A stretch of 64,000 bases of DNA from Chitinophagales bacterium. Its GTDB lineage: Bacteria > Bacteroidota > Bacteroidia > Chitinophagales > Chitinophagaceae. The position numbers and the translations under genes were made by a program. The stretch is taken from the NCBI GenBank assembly GCA_017303855.1, contig JAFLBL010000002.1, positions 186,001 to 250,000 of the forward strand. The letters run 5' to 3'. Shown here in pieces: positions 62,618-64,000 of the stretch (position 1 is the stretch's first letter; each line of letters begins with the position of its first letter). The notes beneath the pieces were generated by a model. It searched no databases, had not been told where the DNA came from, and saw nothing but the letters and a program-made list of their open reading frames with translations.

Positions 62618-62688
62618 AACCCGGTTACAGGAACGACAGGTAAACCGTATGCGGGTAATTCAGGCAAATAATTTTATCTTGCCATTTC

Positions 62689-64000
62689 ATGAACATTCTC
62701 AGTCCTGCCATATCATCGCTTGCCCGTCTGCGTCTGTGGCGAATTGATGCCTGGAAGCAAAATCCACTGGATGCCCAGCGGGAAGTACTGCAGGACCTGG
62801 TTACTTCCGCACAGTATACCGAATTTGGCCGCAAGTATAATTTTTCAAAACTCTTTAATGTAAAATCGTTTAAAGAGGCTGTACCCATTCATGAATACGA
62901 CGATATGAAGCCCTATATCGAACGGATCATGCATGGCGAGCAGAACATACTCTGGAATACGCCCATTTACTGGTTTGCCAAGAGCAGCGGCACCACCAGT
63001 GAAAAAAGCAAGTTTATCCCTATCAGTGAAGAGAGTCTCCAGGACGGGCATTATAAGGCGTCCAAAGATGTGTTATCGCTCTATTACCAGTTTAATCCGG
63101 ATTCAAACCTGCTTACCGGAAAGGGGCTGGTGATCGGGGGCAGTCACAATATCAACCCCATGAATACGGAAGCCCAGTACGGCGACCTGAGTGCTGTGCT
63201 GCTGCAAAACTCACCCTTCTGGGGGCATTGGCTGCGAACACCCGACCTGAGCATTGCCCTGATGGATGAGTGGGAAAGCAAAATTGAAAAACTGGCTGAG
63301 AATACCATTCATGAAAACGTGACTTCGATTTCCGGGGTGCCTACCTGGACCCTGGTTCTTTTTAAGCGGATACTGGAAATGACCGGCAAGCAGTATATGA
63401 GTGAGGTATGGCCTTCGCTCGAACTTTATATGCACGGTGGTGTTTCGTTTACCCCTTACCGTGATCAGTTCAGGCAGATAATCGGCAAGGACATCAACTA
63501 CCTGGAAATGTACAATGCCAGCGAAGGGTTCTTCGCCGCCCAGGATAATCCCGGGCAGGAAGGCATGTTGCTTTTTACGGATCATGGTATTTTCATGGAG
63601 TTCATGCCGGTCAGTGAATACGGTAAACCGGACCCGCAGACGGTAGGATTACAGGATGTGGAGCCCGGTCACAATTATGCGCTGGTGATCAGTACCAATG
63701 GCGGACTCTGGCGTTATCTTGTGGGAGATACGGTACAGTTCACTTCCATACGACCTTACCGGGTAAAAGTATCCGGCCGGTTGAAACATTATATCAATGC
63801 CTTCGGTGAAGAAGTAATTGTGGACAATTCCGATAAGGCCATTGCAGCCGCGGCTGCCGCAACGGGAGCCGTGGTGAATGATTATACAGCCGCCCCCGTC
63901 TATTTTTCAGATAAGCACAATGGCGCGCATGAGTGGCTGATCGAGTTTGAACAGGCGCCGGCTTCACTGGACGCTTTCACTTTTGAACTGGACAACGCGC
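62689..64000 (+). CDS. GH3 auxin-responsive-promoter family (acyl-adenylating) enzyme, 3' truncated by window edge
   Basis: From the ATG at 62689 an open frame of 437 codons runs to the end of the window. It starts MNILSPAISSLARLRLWRID and contains the adenylate-forming motif FAKSSGTTSEKSKFIPIS. GVPTWTLVLFKRI, MHGGVSFTPYRDQF and YNASEGFFAAQD follow. This is the GH3 family named after plant auxin-conjugating enzymes, part of the ANL adenylating superfamily. The bacterial substrate is unknown; an acid-amino-acid ligase or similar role is inferred. The C-terminus is missing. Confidence 0.92.
   Translation, partial: MNILSPAISSLARLRLWRIDAWKQNPLDAQREVLQDLVTSAQYTEFGRKYNFSKLFNVKSFKEAVPIHEYDDMKPYIERIMHGEQNILWNTPIYWFAKSSGTTSEKSKFIPISEESLQDGHYKASKDVLSLYYQFNPDSNLLTGKGLVIGGSHNINPMNTEAQYGDLSAVLLQNSPFWGHWLRTPDLSIALMDEWESKIEKLAENTIHENVTSISGVPTWTLVLFKRILEMTGKQYMSEVWPSLELYMHGGVSFTPYRDQFRQIIGKDINYLEMYNASEGFFAAQDNPGQEGMLLFTDHGIFMEFMPVSEYGKPDPQTVGLQDVEPGHNYALVISTNGGLWRYLVGDTVQFTSIRPYRVKVSGRLKHYINAFGEEVIVDNSDKAIAAAAAATGAVVNDYTAAPVYFSDKHNGAHEWLIEFEQAPASLDAFTFELDNA

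Overview
The window looks like a chromosomal segment of a member of the Bacteroidota, most likely a Chitinophagaceae-type soil or freshwater bacterium. Supporting signs are secreted glycoside hydrolases with lipoprotein signals, -7 promoter boxes of the form TAnnTTTG, very weak Shine-Dalgarno sequences, frequent TTG/GTG starts, a short-lid adenylate kinase, a long Bacteroidota-type amidophosphoribosyltransferase, and PAS-rich histidine kinases with HisKA_3 domains. No rRNA, tRNA, CRISPR array or complete insertion sequence was recognised.

Region 1 (1-2.0 kb) carries two GH16 beta-glucanases (the first cut by the window edge). They are followed by a 7-bp tandem repeat array, a structured non-coding stretch ending in a strong terminator, and a G-rich tract. 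Region 2 (2.0-11.8 kb) is visibly AT-rich and reads as a defence island. It holds a permuted papain-like (YiiX-type) hydrolase bounded by attC-like core motifs, an AbiJ/Abi_C-type HEPN protein, a uracil-DNA-glycosylase-fold protein, and a tight operon of XRE regulator, HsdM-HsdS fusion, PrrC-like anticodon nuclease and HsdR. The gene order matches the E. coli prr locus (hsdM-hsdS-prrC-hsdR), with M and S fused, only one target-recognition domain, and four in-frame ELTA/TAEL repeats of the type that set spacer length in EcoR124I. Region 3 (11.8-17.6 kb) is a patchwork of small hypothetical membrane proteins and lipoproteins and two decayed toxin-antitoxin pairs. It is punctuated by two orphan copies of the 3' end of the histidine-kinase gene that lies intact at 17.6-19.2 kb.

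Region 4 (17.6-64 kb) is mostly conserved chromosome. It contains a NarL-type response regulator/kinase pair, two large uncharacterised secreted proteins, an orphan ABC ATPase with a membrane partner, and bglX. Next come the rimP-nusA-infB operon, a SurA-like chaperone, a six-PAS histidine kinase, a PurF-like enzyme, SixA, an EamA transporter and a glycosyltransferase. Further on are an aminotransferase, an M16 protease, MsrB, Adk, an active and an apparently inactive rhomboid, RlmD, a TlpA-like/parvulin pair, MetF, LptB with an unusual repeat-containing C-terminal extension, a HAD hydrolase, adenosine deaminase, a DUF2490-like protein, and a GH3-auxin-type adenylating enzyme cut by the right edge.

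Two themes recur. First, 7-bp tandem arrays sharing a GA|GT junction occur at four places, one of them inside the lptB reading frame. Second, TAnnTTTG boxes lie only 4-8 nt before several start codons, which suggests leaderless or nearly leaderless transcripts. Functional assignments rest on motif reading and family knowledge; no database search was run.
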